The notes: a model not told the origin generated them from the letters alone. A DNA stretch of 64,000 bases from Psychromonas aquimarina ATCC BAA-1526 (GCF_000428725.1 NZ_KE386791.1:227640-291639), one strand, 5' to 3'; shown: positions 8,648 to 17,540, counted from the first letter of the stretch. A program made the numbers and translations.

Positions 8648-9211
8648 TTAGCTGTGGTAGGTAATGGAGCCGCTGTAAAGGCTGTTACTCTCTTTCCAGC
8701 CGGCAATACGTGCAGGGCAGCTGCTGGAAGTTGATAAAAACCAGGGACGAAAATCATTGGCCGCAAATGAAGGAGTAGATTTTTGTGTAGGGGGAAGCGG
8801 GGGATTAAACTCAATTTCAAGCTGGTAAAGCGGCTGGCGTTGATAATCACTGAGCAGGTAAGCATCTCTGTTCAGTCCTGGATCAACATGCACCCCGCCT
8901 TTTAATTTCTGCTGTTGTTTTGGCGCTGGAAATTTTTGACTTAACAGTTTTATCTGTGTATTCGCAGCCTGTTTGCCTGTAGTTATATTTTGTTTAACCG
9001 GACTGTGTTTGAGTTGAGAGTTATCCTGAGAAATTACATTTTTCGGGATTGAACCTTGCTGCTCAGCGTCTGATTTTACTACTGAGAAGTCAGCTGCTAA
9101 CTGTGCCGGGTTTGATTGGAGTGCTTCTTCAAACGGAGTGCATGAGCCGGCATAAGCACAAAAGCTCATTAAAAACAGCAAAGAAATTAAAAGACTTCTT
9201 ACACTCCGCAC
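8648..9211 (-). CDS. Small secreted protein of unknown function upstream of secDF
   Basis: 187 residues starting with a clear Sec signal peptide (LLISLLFLMSFCAYA, cleavage likely after AYA near residue 22). The rest is low in hydrophobic residues, rich in Gln, Lys, Ser and Pro, and ends in a conserved-looking block with Trp and two Cys (SCPARIAGWKE). I do not recognise the family. It lies 86 bases upstream of secD on the same strand, with the hairpin at 8582 between. The position suggests co-regulation with the second SecDF set, perhaps as a periplasmic partner, which is inference only. Confidence 0.65.
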   Translation of the reverse strand: MRSVRSLLISLLFLMSFCAYAGSCTPFEEALQSNPAQLAADFSVVKSDAEQQGSIPKNVISQDNSQLKHSPVKQNITTGKQAANTQIKLLSQKFPAPKQQQKLKGGVHVDPGLNRDAYLLSDYQRQPLYQLEIEFNPPLPPTQKSTPSFAANDFRPWFLSTSSSCPARIAGWKESNSLYSGSITYHS

Positions 9212-9243
9212 TAAAATTGTCCACTTGAATTGATTTGAAAAGA

Positions 9244-9265
9244 GAATATGGTGATCATTATCACA
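9244..9265 (-). promoter_or_regulatory. Inverted-repeat operator upstream of the secDF operon (CRP-, FNR- or Fur-like)
   Basis: GGTGA-TCATTA-TCACA at 9250-9265 matches 9 of 10 CRP consensus bases, and the inner TGATCATTATCA also resembles an FNR box. The overlapping 19-mer at 9244-9262 matches 15 of 19 bases of the classical Fur box. It lies about 35-55 bases upstream of the secreted-protein start. The regulator cannot be chosen from sequence alone. Confidence 0.4.
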
Positions 9266-9485
9266 TTTGTCAATGCCTGAACGGAAATAGTGATAAATAA
9301 ATTTATCTGCAGCGGACGCAAGTTGGTTGATTTAACTGCTTATCCGCTGGTTTTTTGTTGTTAATGGAACTTAATAGTCATTTTCAGCTCTAAGTTTAAC
9401 CTTAACTTATTCGTAAAGTCCTGCAAAAAGGTTCTTCTGTGCAGTTAAAGCGCATAAGTCATTAATATAAATAAAAGAGTTAGCA

Positions 9486-9926
9486 ATGATTGCAAAGATT
9501 AAAGATTTTTTAAATTCAATTATAGAAACAGATGTATCAGCTTCAGAAGAGGATCACAGAATCGCGATTGTTTCTTTACTGTGTGAGGTTTGTAATGCCA
9601 ATCATTCGATTGCACATAAAGAGGAAGCTGCTGTGATCAGAACCTTGAGCAAACTCCTGCATATTGAAACGGTTAAGGCACAGGAGCTCCTGGAAATCGG
9701 TAAAGAAGAGATTAAATCATCAAATTCATTATTTGACTTTACCTCGCAGTTAAGTGATTTAGATAATGAAACCCGTATCAGATTAATAAGTTCAATGTGG
9801 GAAGTTGCGTATGCAGACAATCATTTAGATCCGATTGAAGAATCGATTATTCGTAAGGTCGCCGCTTTAATTTATGTAGGACATAATGAGTTTATCCGCA
9901 CTAAACTGGCGGTTATGCCTTCATAA
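9486..9926 (+). CDS. TerB-family protein
   Basis: 146-residue all-helical cytoplasmic protein of the TerB type (tellurite-resistance TerB-like fold). Characteristic elements are RIAIVSLLCEVCNANHSI early on and a matching second half around RLISSMWEVAYADNHLDPIEE, with acidic residues that in TerB bind metal. No other ter genes are nearby, so this is the widespread stand-alone TerB-like protein, not a tellurite operon. A strong terminator follows. Confidence 0.82.
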   Translation: MIAKIKDFLNSIIETDVSASEEDHRIAIVSLLCEVCNANHSIAHKEEAAVIRTLSKLLHIETVKAQELLEIGKEEIKSSNSLFDFTSQLSDLDNETRIRLISSMWEVAYADNHLDPIEESIIRKVAALIYVGHNEFIRTKLAVMPS

Positions 9927-9945
9927 AAGAAATACAGGTAAATAT

Positions 9946-9983
9946 AAAAAAAGGTGTCCCTCTTAATAATGGACACCTTTTTT
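9946..9983. terminator. Bidirectional terminator
   Basis: AAAAAAGGTGTCC and GGACACCTTTTTT form a long stem with runs of A and T at the two feet, lying between the converging TerB-like and DUF2057 genes. It serves both strands. Confidence 0.9.
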
Positions 9984-10010
9984 ACGGCTGCTGTGAAAGT
10001 AACGGGGGGG

Positions 10011-10631
10011 TTATTTCATCTCTTGTTCAAGCAGCCAGATTCTAAAGGCTTTACGCTCTTCTTTGCTTGCCGAGTTATACAGCTGCATCAACTGTTCGGA
10101 TTTTGCCAGGTTTAAATTGTTATTCGGCTTGTCCGCAGCTGCAGTCGCTGCTGTTGTCACCGCTACCGGAGCATTCGCTAGCGTAATACCCTGTTCTTTA
10201 TTATAAGCAGTGATCAGTTTTTCGATATCACTATAAGGCAGGTATCCTTGTCCTGTCAGTATATCACTGCCGACTATTTTTGTAGTTTCTTGTTCATTGC
10301 TGACAATCCAGGTAAGACCTTTACGCATTTCACTTTCAGCTTGGCTCTGAGTATTGAAATTTTTGACTGCGATTTCAGTCTCTCCGATAACATCAATATC
10401 AAAAATATACGGCTTACTGTGGATCAGCTCTTTATTTCTAAAACTGTTTACATATTTGACCACCACCTGATGGCTGCCTTCAGTTAACTGCGCATCTGCG
10501 CTGGAGAAAAATCCACCTTTTATCTTCTGACCGTCAACGGCTAATATTTCTACCGCTTTTCCTGCGATCAGATTGTTAGCCTGAGTAAACGGAGCAATGA
10601 TTAATGTTAATATTAAAACTAAACCTTTCAT
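10011..10631 (-). CDS. DUF2057 (YccT-family) periplasmic protein
   Basis: 206-residue protein with a signal peptide (LVLILTLIIAPFTQA, cleavage near residue 18), then the DUF2057 pattern: AVDGQKI, a QLTEGSHQVVVKY strand pair and LTWIVSNE. The C-terminal helix (NSASKEERKAFRIWLLEQE) is also typical. The E. coli relative YccT has been described as a periplasmic factor affecting curli formation; whether that holds here is unknown. Monocistronic. Confidence 0.78.
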   Translation of the reverse strand: MKGLVLILTLIIAPFTQANNLIAGKAVEILAVDGQKIKGGFFSSADAQLTEGSHQVVVKYVNSFRNKELIHSKPYIFDIDVIGETEIAVKNFNTQSQAESEMRKGLTWIVSNEQETTKIVGSDILTGQGYLPYSDIEKLITAYNKEQGITLANAPVAVTTAATAAADKPNNNLNLAKSEQLMQLYNSASKEERKAFRIWLLEQEMK

Positions 10632-10786
10632 TTAAACTTTTCCTTTTAAGTATCACGTATTGTTTTGTTCGACACGTTACTATGTTGTTGATTAAAAATA
10701 TAGGAGCTTCTGGTCTTTTTTAATTTGTCTGGTAATTAATGTGTTGACTTCAAAATCAGCAGGCCTAAATAATGTCTACTGCTTAA

Positions 10787-11413
10787 TTAATCTGGAGCAC
10801 TGCATCCCTGCAGGAAAAACTTCACCGCCTGTTGGGCCGATTTATGAATTTCCTGTTCGCTCGGGCAGGGCAGTCCGACCAGTGCTTCCTGAAAAAAATC
10901 ACCTTTTAATAACCCTAATAAGCGGGTGGCTGCTAATGGAGCCTTGTTTATGTTCAGTTTTCCCTGCTCAGCCTGCTGCAGTAGAAACTCAGTTAAAATA
11001 CGATGAAAATGCTGCGGACCCCGTGACAAGAAAAATTCTGCAAGTTCCGGATCACGGCGTGATTCTGTAATGACTATGCGGTGCATGTTCAGCAGCTGCG
11101 GAGAACACAGGGTTTTAATATATAAATAACCAAATTCATTGAGCTGTTTGATCAGGGCAGTATCTGAATCATTTTCAAACTGAAAAACACTTTTCATCTC
11201 CTCGGTACCCTGAGTAATGACCTCATTGAGAATACCTTTTTTATCACCAAAATAACGGTAAAGGGTTTGTTTTGAGCCGCCGCACTGTTCGATGATCTGA
11301 TCCAGAGTGGTTTCCGGGTATCCCTGCTTGAAAAACAGCTGTGTTGCCGCCGAAATGATTTTTTGACGCTTTATAAGGGTGGATGGACGCATAACTACCT
11401 CTTTTTTATCCAT
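10787..11413 (-). CDS. TetR/AcrR-family transcriptional repressor
   Basis: 208 residues with the TetR N-terminal helix-turn-helix at about 29-51 (TLDQIIEQCGGSKQTLYRYF) and an AcrR-like C-terminal ligand domain. It is divergent from the HlyD/MFS efflux pair, and a perfect inverted repeat overlaps that pair's promoter. The regulator most likely represses the exporter and is released by a substrate of the pump. Upstream in-frame context leaves the ATG at 11413 or the ATG at 11389 (MRPSTLIKRQK) as possible starts. Confidence 0.87.
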   Translation of the reverse strand: MDKKEVVMRPSTLIKRQKIISAATQLFFKQGYPETTLDQIIEQCGGSKQTLYRYFGDKKGILNEVITQGTEEMKSVFQFENDSDTALIKQLNEFGYLYIKTLCSPQLLNMHRIVITESRRDPELAEFFLSRGPQHFHRILTEFLLQQAEQGKLNINKAPLAATRLLGLLKGDFFQEALVGLPCPSEQEIHKSAQQAVKFFLQGCSAPD

Positions 11414-11519
11414 ATTAAATCAGTTAGTTTGATTACATGCAATTCTCAGCCGCGGGGCCGCTGCTTATATCGCTTTTTTATTCCGCCGTCTGCCTGTAAA
11501 TATAACTTGATCAATTCTG

Positions 11520-11553
11520 TATAATAACTTATTGTACTGTTCGGTACAGTACA
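11520..11553 (+). promoter_or_regulatory. -10 element and TetR-type operator of the efflux operon
   Basis: TATAAT at 11520-11525, followed by the perfect 8-bp inverted repeat TGTACTGT (11533-11540) and ACAGTACA (11546-11553), spacer 5. The operator sits over the expected transcription start, a position that blocks RNA polymerase. No good -35 is seen. Confidence 0.65.
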
Positions 11554-11578
11554 TAATCAACAGAAAAGAGTATAGGAT

Positions 11579-12610
11579 ATGAACAACAAAATCAAAGTGC
11601 TGCTGACAGCTTTAGTCTTAAGTGTTTCTGCTACCGGCATTTATTACACATTTGCTCTGAAAGCAGGTCAGGTGAAAACTGATAATGCCTATGTTCATGG
11701 TGAAATCACCCAGATAAGTGCAGAAGCCTCTGGTCGAATTACGAAAATATTTATCAGTGATAATCAGCTGGTAAAGGCCGGTGAACTGCTGGCAGTTATT
11801 GATGAGCGTGACTATATAGCGCGACGGGATCAGGCTCAGGCCGCCTTGGCAGCAGCGCAGGCGGCGTTAGATAACAACCTGACGCGAATTGAGCTGCAGC
11901 AGCTGAAAATAAAACAAGCAAGTGCTCAGCTTAATACGCTGCAGGCTGAAGATAAACTGCAGAAAAGTGAATTGATACGCTATTCCCGACTGGTAACAAG
12001 TGGTGCGGTAAGTAAAACCAAGTACGATCTGCAGCAGACCACCACAACAAAAGCCGCCTCGAATCTGCAGGCCGGTAAGTTTACCCTGGCTGCGTCAAAG
12101 CAGACTGTGCAGACTTTATACAGCGAACGGGCACAGATTATAGCGCAGCTTCAGCAGGCTGAAGCTGCGCTGGCCCTGAGTGAACTGGCACTTCAGGACA
12201 CTAAAATCCGCGCGCCGATTACTGGAGTTGTTGGTAACCGTTCCCTGCAGGTCGGCAAGTTTATTAAAGCTGGAACGGGAATTCTGGCGATAGTGCCGGT
12301 TAATGATCTGTGGCTAAACGCAAACTATAAAGAAACACAGCTGACTAATGTCCAGCCGGGGCAGGTGGTTGATGTGCAGCTGGATATGTTTCCGGGTAAA
12401 CATATTAAGGGGTTAGTCAGCAGTATTTCACCGTCTACGGGGGCACAGTTCAGTCTGCTGCCGCCGGACAACTCTACGGGCAACTTTGTAAAAGTGGTAC
12501 AGCGGGTCACAGTTAAAATTGAACTGGATATTCCCGAGCAGCTGCAGGGGCGTATTGTGCCGGGACTTTCTGCACAGGTTGTGATTCACGCAGAAAATAC
12601 GGGAGTTTAA
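11579..12610 (+). CDS. HlyD/EmrA-family membrane fusion protein
   Basis: Periplasmic adaptor of a tripartite efflux pump. 343 residues: N-terminal membrane segment (about 8-25), then the biotinyl-lipoyl half-motif VKTDNAYVHGEITQISAEASGRI, a long alpha-helical hairpin (about 80-200) and the returning lipoyl half LQDTKIRAPITGVVGNRS, as in EmrA. The stop overlaps the next gene's ATG, so pump and adaptor are translationally coupled. The outer-membrane channel is not encoded nearby and presumably is TolC. Confidence 0.9.
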   Translation: MNNKIKVLLTALVLSVSATGIYYTFALKAGQVKTDNAYVHGEITQISAEASGRITKIFISDNQLVKAGELLAVIDERDYIARRDQAQAALAAAQAALDNNLTRIELQQLKIKQASAQLNTLQAEDKLQKSELIRYSRLVTSGAVSKTKYDLQQTTTTKAASNLQAGKFTLAASKQTVQTLYSERAQIIAQLQQAEAALALSELALQDTKIRAPITGVVGNRSLQVGKFIKAGTGILAIVPVNDLWLNANYKETQLTNVQPGQVVDVQLDMFPGKHIKGLVSSISPSTGAQFSLLPPDNSTGNFVKVVQRVTVKIELDIPEQLQGRIVPGLSAQVVIHAENTGV

Positions 12611-14133
12611 TGATGAAAGCGCCTATTGAACTTATTGTGCTGGTATCCGTACTGATGATTCCCTTCGGCATCACTTCAGCTGTTTATAATTCCAGCTCGG
12701 CTGAGATAGCCGCCGCGCTGCGTTTATCAGCAGACGATACTGCCTGGTTCAATATACTTTATATTGGCGCACAGTTAATAATGCTGCCCTTTGCCTCCTG
12801 GCTGACTTACCGCTTTGGTGCGGTGCGTTTACTTATCGGCGGTGCTGTTATTGGTTTAGTCAGTGCAGTAATAAGTGCTTTTTGTAATATACCCGAGGCA
12901 CATTACTTTACCTGGACTGGGCACGGCATCGCCGCCAGTGCAATGATAGTGGCCGGCCAGGTACTGGTGCTGCGAAATTTGTCTATTCGTAATATTGCTT
13001 ATGCTGAAAGCATTATGCTGCTGATGACCACTTTGTTACCTTTTGGTATTTATCCGTGGATTTTAGCTGAATTAGCTGAAAATCAGCTTTGGCAGCTCTC
13101 TTTTGCTGTACAGATACTTGTTTATATCATCTTTTTTGCCTGGATCTGGTTACGTCCTTTTCCCTATAAAGATGAAAAGCGGGCTGTCACATTTAACCTT
13201 CTTCAGGCTGTGTTGATGACGGCCGCCATTGCCGGCGTTGTTTTTATACTGATGCGCGGTCAGTTTTATAACTGGTTTGACAGCCCGCTAATAAGTAATG
13301 CCGCTGTGATAACAGCCGCGCTGATCCTGCTTTGCGTCTTTGCGCTTAAAAAACGCTGGGGCAGGGGGGAATATATTCGCTCCGATGTACTGGCTTCTGC
13401 TAAGAATATCGTCTCTATGTATAACGGCGCGTTAGCTGGATTTGCAGTGTTAGGTACTTCTATGCTGATTTCAAGTTACCTTGCCGGCGTTCTGCAGTAC
13501 AGTCATAGTCAACTGGGCTGGATTCAAGTTCCTGCATTAAGCAGTATGCTGCTGGGCCTGCTGGTGAGTATATGGATTTGTAACCATCCGACCTTAAAAC
13601 CTGATGTAGTGATTCCTGTCGGAGTACTGATGATCCTGCTCTCCAGTGCTTTTCTTGCCGGCAGTAATGCCTACAGCGGCGTTAGCGACATGTGGTTAGC
13701 GCTGCTGCTGCGCGGTTTTGGTGTCGGCGTGCTTAATGTAACAGTAACAATTTATATTCTTGGCGGATTTGAAAAAAAATATATAGCGCAAGGTGTAAGT
13801 TATTTCTACTTGTTTCGTACATTTGGCGGTCTGGCAGGGGGCGCTTTGTTTTCCCGTTTAATGAGTCAGGAAGCTTCCACTGCCGTTAATGTTCTGGGTG
13901 AGAATTTTAATGAAATGAATCAGGCTTTTATTCTTTATCAAGGGGCCATGGTGCGCACTCTGGAAAATGCGATGCTGGAAGCAACACCTGCCCGCGTTGC
14001 TCTGCTGCTGAGCGGGCAGCTGAAAACTCAGACAGCGGCAGTAGCGGGGGTTAATAATTTCCAGTGGTTTGTTATTTGTATTTTTATACTTGCTCCGATA
14101 CTGCTTATTGGTAAGAAACTGGCGGCAAAGTAA
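12610..14133 (+). CDS. MFS multidrug exporter, DHA2 (EmrB-like)
   Basis: 507 residues, about 14 membrane segments, partner of the HlyD-type adaptor directly upstream with a one-base overlap (TAATGATG; the second ATG, three bases on, is an alternative start). The N-terminal DDTAWFNILYIGAQLIMLPFASWLTYRFGAVRLL segment contains the DHA2-type pattern around MFS motif A, and the RNLSIRNIAYAESIM stretch corresponds to the motif C neighbourhood. Substrate not predictable. Controlled most likely by the divergent TetR protein. Confidence 0.86.
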   Translation: MMKAPIELIVLVSVLMIPFGITSAVYNSSSAEIAAALRLSADDTAWFNILYIGAQLIMLPFASWLTYRFGAVRLLIGGAVIGLVSAVISAFCNIPEAHYFTWTGHGIAASAMIVAGQVLVLRNLSIRNIAYAESIMLLMTTLLPFGIYPWILAELAENQLWQLSFAVQILVYIIFFAWIWLRPFPYKDEKRAVTFNLLQAVLMTAAIAGVVFILMRGQFYNWFDSPLISNAAVITAALILLCVFALKKRWGRGEYIRSDVLASAKNIVSMYNGALAGFAVLGTSMLISSYLAGVLQYSHSQLGWIQVPALSSMLLGLLVSIWICNHPTLKPDVVIPVGVLMILLSSAFLAGSNAYSGVSDMWLALLLRGFGVGVLNVTVTIYILGGFEKKYIAQGVSYFYLFRTFGGLAGGALFSRLMSQEASTAVNVLGENFNEMNQAFILYQGAMVRTLENAMLEATPARVALLLSGQLKTQTAAVAGVNNFQWFVICIFILAPILLIGKKLAAK

Positions 14134-14198
14134 AACAATTCAGCATAAAAAATATACTTTAGTGCACAGTAGACAACTCCTTATTGAGTGTGTGGAGA

Positions 14199-14214
14199 TG
14201 TGAGAGCCGGCACA
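14199..14214 (+). promoter_or_regulatory. CRP-like site upstream of the amino acid symporter
   Basis: TGTGA-GAGCCG-GCACA matches 9 of 10 CRP consensus bases, about 100 bases before the symporter start. Plausible for a transporter of a carbon source; unproven. Confidence 0.35.
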
Positions 14215-14313
14215 ATCTGACGTTAATATATTGCTCAGTGAATAAGGGATAGGTAAACTGCATCCGCAGACGCTTAGTCTCAACACATATAAACAATAAT
14301 TAAGGATGAAAAA

Positions 14314-15591
14314 GTGCTAACGAAACATAAAGGAATCTTGTCCAATATTGGGACACAGGTAGTTATTGCCATGATTATAGGCTCCCTTGTCGGGGTTTAT
14401 ATGGGTGATGCTGCATCTATGTTTGCGCCGCTGGGTGCAATATTTATTCATTTAATCAAAATGCTGGTAATCCCTCTAGTAGCCGTGGCTATTATTACGG
14501 GGGCGGCAAATCTTGGTGACAGTCCGGCTGCTGGTAAAATTGGTCTTACCACTTTCGGCTTCTTCATGCTGACTTCTGCAATTGCTGTTGCATTAGCAAT
14601 CTTTATGGGTGAGATGTTTACTCCTGGTGTTGGAGTTGATTTATCAAGCATGCAGGGAATATTCTCTAATGAGTATGCAGATAAAGGTAACGTACCAGGC
14701 TTTTTCGAAACAGTATTAGGCATGATCCCGACGAATGTCTTCCAGTCGTTAAATAATGCCAACATTCTGCAGATTCTAGTTTTCTGTCTGTTCCTGGGTA
14801 TCGCACTGTCTAAAGTTGAGAAGAAACGCAGCGAACCGTTAATGAATATTCTTAACGGCCTTGTTGATGCGTTTGTATGGATGATTAATGTTGTTATGCG
14901 TATAGCACCGATTGGTGTATTCGGTCTTATGGCTGAAGCAGTAGGTACGTTTGGTTTTGATGTACTAACAACAGTAATGCAGCTGTTTATTGTCTATGTA
15001 GCGGCAATCCTGATCTTTGGTTTTGTTGTTTACCCGTTATTTATCAAACTGTTTTCAGATGTACCGGTGGGACGCTTTCTCTCGGCAATGAAACGTCCGC
15101 AGGCTGTTGCACTTTCAACTGCTTCTTCTATGGCAACACTGCCGGTTACTTTAGATACAGTAGAAAAAGAGCTGGATGTTTCTAACTCTACCGCTTCTTT
15201 TGTACTGCCGCTGGGCGCTACTATTAATATGAGTGGTAATGCTATCTACTACGGTCTAGTTGCGGTATTTTTTGCACAGGTATTTAATGTAGATCTTGGT
15301 TTTGCAGCTTATGCGGCTATTATTTTCACCGCAACTATCGGTGCAATCGGTCAGGCAGGTGTACCTGGTCCGTCTTTCCTTGTTGTTGCAGTACTGCTGG
15401 CTGCCGGTATTCCTATTGAAGGTTTACCGCTGCTGTTTGCACTGGACCGTATCTTCGATATGATCCGTACTGCGTTGAATATTACCGGTGACGCCGCTTG
15501 TGCGGTAATCGTAGATAAATTCAACCCGGAAAATCAGGTTGATGCTGAAGTCACGCCGATTAACGGGCAGGAAGAGAAGAAGGTCGCTTAA
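14314..15591 (+). CDS. Dicarboxylate/amino acid:cation symporter, probably aspartate/glutamate
   Basis: 425-residue member of the glutamate transporter (DAACS, GltPh/GltP) family. HP1 shows LSTASSMATLP, TM7 has NMSGNAIYYG (NMDGT-like), and TM8 has FALDRIFDMIRTALNITGD. The last contains the Asp and Arg that in archaeal GltPh bind the substrate amino group and side-chain carboxylate (D394 and R397), so an acidic amino acid is favoured over C4-dicarboxylates. Translation starts at GTG; an ATG eight bases earlier is out of frame, and AAGGATG serves as ribosome site. A strong terminator follows. Confidence 0.87.
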   Translation: MLTKHKGILSNIGTQVVIAMIIGSLVGVYMGDAASMFAPLGAIFIHLIKMLVIPLVAVAIITGAANLGDSPAAGKIGLTTFGFFMLTSAIAVALAIFMGEMFTPGVGVDLSSMQGIFSNEYADKGNVPGFFETVLGMIPTNVFQSLNNANILQILVFCLFLGIALSKVEKKRSEPLMNILNGLVDAFVWMINVVMRIAPIGVFGLMAEAVGTFGFDVLTTVMQLFIVYVAAILIFGFVVYPLFIKLFSDVPVGRFLSAMKRPQAVALSTASSMATLPVTLDTVEKELDVSNSTASFVLPLGATINMSGNAIYYGLVAVFFAQVFNVDLGFAAYAAIIFTATIGAIGQAGVPGPSFLVVAVLLAAGIPIEGLPLLFALDRIFDMIRTALNITGDAACAVIVDKFNPENQVDAEVTPINGQEEKKVA

Positions 15592-15616
15592 TTTTTTTAT
15601 TAAGTGAATATCTTGT

Positions 15617-15646
15617 TAAGGGAGCTTATTTAAGCTCCCTTTTTTA
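15617..15646 (+). terminator. Terminator of the amino acid symporter gene
   Basis: AAGGGAGCTTA and TAAGCTCCCTT form an 11-bp stem followed by TTTTTATTG. Confidence 0.9.
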
Positions 15647-15963
15647 TTGCTGATCTTGTCTCATCAGCGTTTCATTGCTTTTCTAACATATCTGCCTAGC
15701 CTGCATTCAGGCAAATTTTCAAAAAATGTTTAGTCACATTAACTGCATAAACAAATCAATATTTTGCTTCTCTGAACATGGTGATAAAAACATCAATTAC
15801 AGTTATTCGGTTTATTATTAGATACTTGTACTAAATTTTTTGTTCCTGCTATACACAGCTTGAAAATAAATATATATTCACTATTTATGTGTATACATTC
15901 ACTTTGTGTGTTTGTTTTTAAATAATACAGCTGCTCACAGCTTTACTTGGGAATAAGAATAAG
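15647..15963 (+). other. Long AT-rich leader of the NhaC-family gene, with an ARG-box-like repeat
   Basis: About 315 bases without a gene. The only structure I can point to is an AT-rich inverted repeat near 15861-15880, TGAAAATAAATATATATTCA, followed by a second TTCA half near 15900. It recalls ArgR boxes (TGAAT-N4-ATTCA), but the arms are too far apart for a good match. No RNA gene or riboswitch fold recognised. Confidence 0.35.
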
Positions 15964-17484
15964 ATGCAGGAAATAGATGTAACCTCACTGCTGCCGATTG
16001 TTGTAACTCTGGTGCTTTCATTAACCACACGAAACGTAGTGATCGGCCTGTTTAGCGGTGTATTAACGGGGATTGTTATGTTAAACGGCTTCAGCCCGCT
16101 GCATAATGTCGAGTTAATGGTTAAAGATTATATTGCACCGCAGCTGACTGACAGTTATAACGCCGGTGTATTAGTTCTGCTGGTATTTATCGGCGGTTTT
16201 GTAGCATTGATGGAACAGTCCGGTGGCGGTTTTGCTTTTGCCTCTAAAGTAACCGACTGGGTCAGTACAAAATTTAAAGCTCAGACTGCTTCATGGTTTG
16301 GCGGTATTATTATCTTCTTCTCTGATTTAGGAACTCCGCTGATTGTCGGGCCGGTATTTCGTCCTATTTTTGACAAGTTAAAAATTTCCCGTCAGAAACT
16401 CGCATTTATTCTTGATTCAACTTCTTCGCCTGTGGCTATTCTTATTCCTTTTATCGGCTGGGGAGTTTACATAATGGGGCTGCTGCATAAGGAGTTCAGT
16501 GTTTTAAATGTGGATATTAGTGACTGGCAGGCGTTTATCTCAGCTGTGCCTTATCAGTTTTATGCTTTTCTGGCTATTTTTATAGTGCCTCTAGTGGCAT
16601 TTAATAAACTAGATTTCGGCCCTATGGCCGCCGCAGAAGAAAACACTCAGAAGGGCATTAGTATTGGTAACAGTAAAGAATCGCTGCAGCCCTTTACCCA
16701 TGACAAAGCTAATGCCTCATTTGTCTGGGCACCGCTTGTGGTGATGGCAGTTGTGCTGTTTACTATGCTGCTGCCGTTAGGTTTCCCTTTTGAGAAAATA
16801 TCCGGTTCAGATTTTAGAGCTGCATTGTCCAGTGCTTACTTTTTTGCCGCTGTTACCTTGATCTGTCTGATGGCCCTGTACAAGGTAAGAAATCTGTCTA
16901 ACGGCATTTCTGTTTATCTAAAAGGTATGGGTAATATGATGCAGGTGGCGATCATCCTGATCCTTGCCTGGACATTAAGCACTATAGGTAAAGAGTTAGG
17001 TACTGCCGCATATATCGCTCAGCAGGCGCAAAGTGGTTTTCCTTACTGGTTAGTCCCGGCGGTCTCTTTTCTGCTGGCGGGTATTATATCTTTTGCTACA
17101 GGCTCGTCATGGGGAACATTTGCCATTATGATACCGCTGGTGGTACCGACTGCGTTTGCTGTCGATGCGCCACTTTATGTTTGCATCGGCGCTGTTTTAT
17201 CCGGCGGCCTGTTCGGCGATCACTGCTCCCCGATTTCTGAAACAACTATATTGTCTTCCACTGGATCCGGCTGTGACCAGTTTGAGCATTTCCGTACACA
17301 GCTGCCTTATGCCTTATTAAACGGCGCTATCGCGCTGATCAGCTTTATTGCCGCCGGTGTATCTGCAAGCCCGCTGGTATTAGCAGCGGCACTGGTCGCA
17401 CAGATATGTCTGGTTTATATTTTGTCAAAGCTCCATCGTAAACGCCAAACCCATAAGCCGCTGACTAACACTGCTGCGGTATAA
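15964..17484 (+). CDS. NhaC-family Na+/H+ antiporter-like transporter
   Basis: 506 residues with about 11-13 membrane segments. Family landmarks are the VLVLLVFIGGFVALMEQSGG segment, FFSDLGTPLIVGPVFRPIFD, LDSTSSPVAILIPFIGW and FATGSSWGTFAIMIPL with GLFGDHCSPISETTILSS near the end. NhaC relatives include true Na+/H+ antiporters and several substrate-specific amino acid transporters, and sequence alone does not separate these. Alone in its transcript, with a long AT-rich leader and a terminator behind. Confidence 0.88.
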   Translation: MQEIDVTSLLPIVVTLVLSLTTRNVVIGLFSGVLTGIVMLNGFSPLHNVELMVKDYIAPQLTDSYNAGVLVLLVFIGGFVALMEQSGGGFAFASKVTDWVSTKFKAQTASWFGGIIIFFSDLGTPLIVGPVFRPIFDKLKISRQKLAFILDSTSSPVAILIPFIGWGVYIMGLLHKEFSVLNVDISDWQAFISAVPYQFYAFLAIFIVPLVAFNKLDFGPMAAAEENTQKGISIGNSKESLQPFTHDKANASFVWAPLVVMAVVLFTMLLPLGFPFEKISGSDFRAALSSAYFFAAVTLICLMALYKVRNLSNGISVYLKGMGNMMQVAIILILAWTLSTIGKELGTAAYIAQQAQSGFPYWLVPAVSFLLAGIISFATGSSWGTFAIMIPLVVPTAFAVDAPLYVCIGAVLSGGLFGDHCSPISETTILSSTGSGCDQFEHFRTQLPYALLNGAIALISFIAAGVSASPLVLAAALVAQICLVYILSKLHRKRQTHKPLTNTAAV

Positions 17485-17506
17485 CCTTTACTGCTCCGTT
17501 AACATA

Positions 17507-17540
17507 ACGAAAAAGTGTCTGTTAAGACATTTTTTCGTTT
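17507..17540 (+). terminator. Terminator of the NhaC-family gene
   Basis: ACGAAAAAGTGTCT and AGACATTTTTTCGT pair over 13-14 positions with one mismatch, followed by TTTTATTTTT. Confidence 0.85.
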
